This document shows positions 36,272 to 36,466 of a DNA stretch of 36,466 nt, piece after piece (within the stretch, counting starts at the first letter, position 1; every line of letters starts with the position of its first letter). Made by a program: the position numbers and the translations under genes. The DNA is from Crenarchaeota archaeon 13_1_40CM_3_52_17 (lineage in GTDB: Archaea > Thermoproteota > Bathyarchaeia > 40CM-2-53-6): assembly GCA_001918745.1 (NCBI GenBank), contig MNGN01000015.1:1-36466 (forward strand), given 5' to 3'. The notes under the pieces are model-generated. The model was not told where the DNA came from. It did not search any database and worked only from the letters and a program-made list of their open reading frames with translations.

Positions 36272-36466
36272 ATGGCTATTCCAACCATCTACGATCTCCT
36301 GACGAGTAGCTTCGCCATTAGCCTCCTCCGGGTCGTCGTGACCCTTCTCATCACCTTCTTGGTCGTCCGTTTCTACCGGATTATCATTCAGAGAGCGGCA
36401 GGGTCGGTTCCTTCCGGGCTAGTAGCCAGCCTTCAGCAGATCGGGTCTTGGGCCATCTGGATCCTC
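36272..36466 (+). CDS. Membrane protein N-terminus, possibly MscS-like channel; truncated by window edge
   Basis: MAIPTIYDLLTSSFAISLLRVVVTLLITFLVVRFYRIIIQRAAGSVPSGLVASLQQIGSWAIWIL, open to edge. Confidence 0.5.
   Translation, partial: MAIPTIYDLLTSSFAISLLRVVVTLLITFLVVRFYRIIIQRAAGSVPSGLVASLQQIGSWAIWIL

Noticed and set aside
1-36466. Mobile elements, CRISPR arrays, prophage or defence systems
   Set aside because: No transposase, integrase, Cas, restriction-modification or toxin-antitoxin signature seen in the ORFs; the Lhr-like helicase is a chromosomal repair-type protein, not a defence call.

Overview
Archaeal chromosomal segment, probably Nitrososphaerota/Thaumarchaeota- or Bathyarchaeia-like. 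This placement is inferred from Lhr-type helicase, DRG GTPase, leaderless TATA promoters and many small zinc-ribbon proteins; it was not tested. No tRNA, rRNA, CRISPR array or transposon was seen. Contents: a threonine/aspartate-family operon (thrB-thrC-hom-ask), DRG GTPase, Lhr-like helicase, HtpX-like M48 protease with an embedded EF-hand loop, secreted S8 and S53 peptidases, a 12-repeat NHL propeller protein, MsrB, MBL hydrolase, lone GcvH, HAD nucleotidase, nitroreductase, an SPFH/zinc-ribbon gene pair, two DUF35 OB-fold proteins with two thiolase-fold proteins that appear to lack the acylation cysteine (Ltp2-aldolase-like), an acyl-CoA dehydrogenase, a GNAT, a B-box-like zinc-finger protein and a TrkA-type protein. 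The strongest unexplained signal is a pair of related intergenic elements (about 10629-10846 and 25082-25291). They share spaced sequence blocks and equivalently placed inverted repeats whose sequence differs but whose pairing is kept, which suggests an undescribed structured RNA or a mobile/regulatory repeat. All calls come from reading the sequence and the supplied ORF track; no database search was run.
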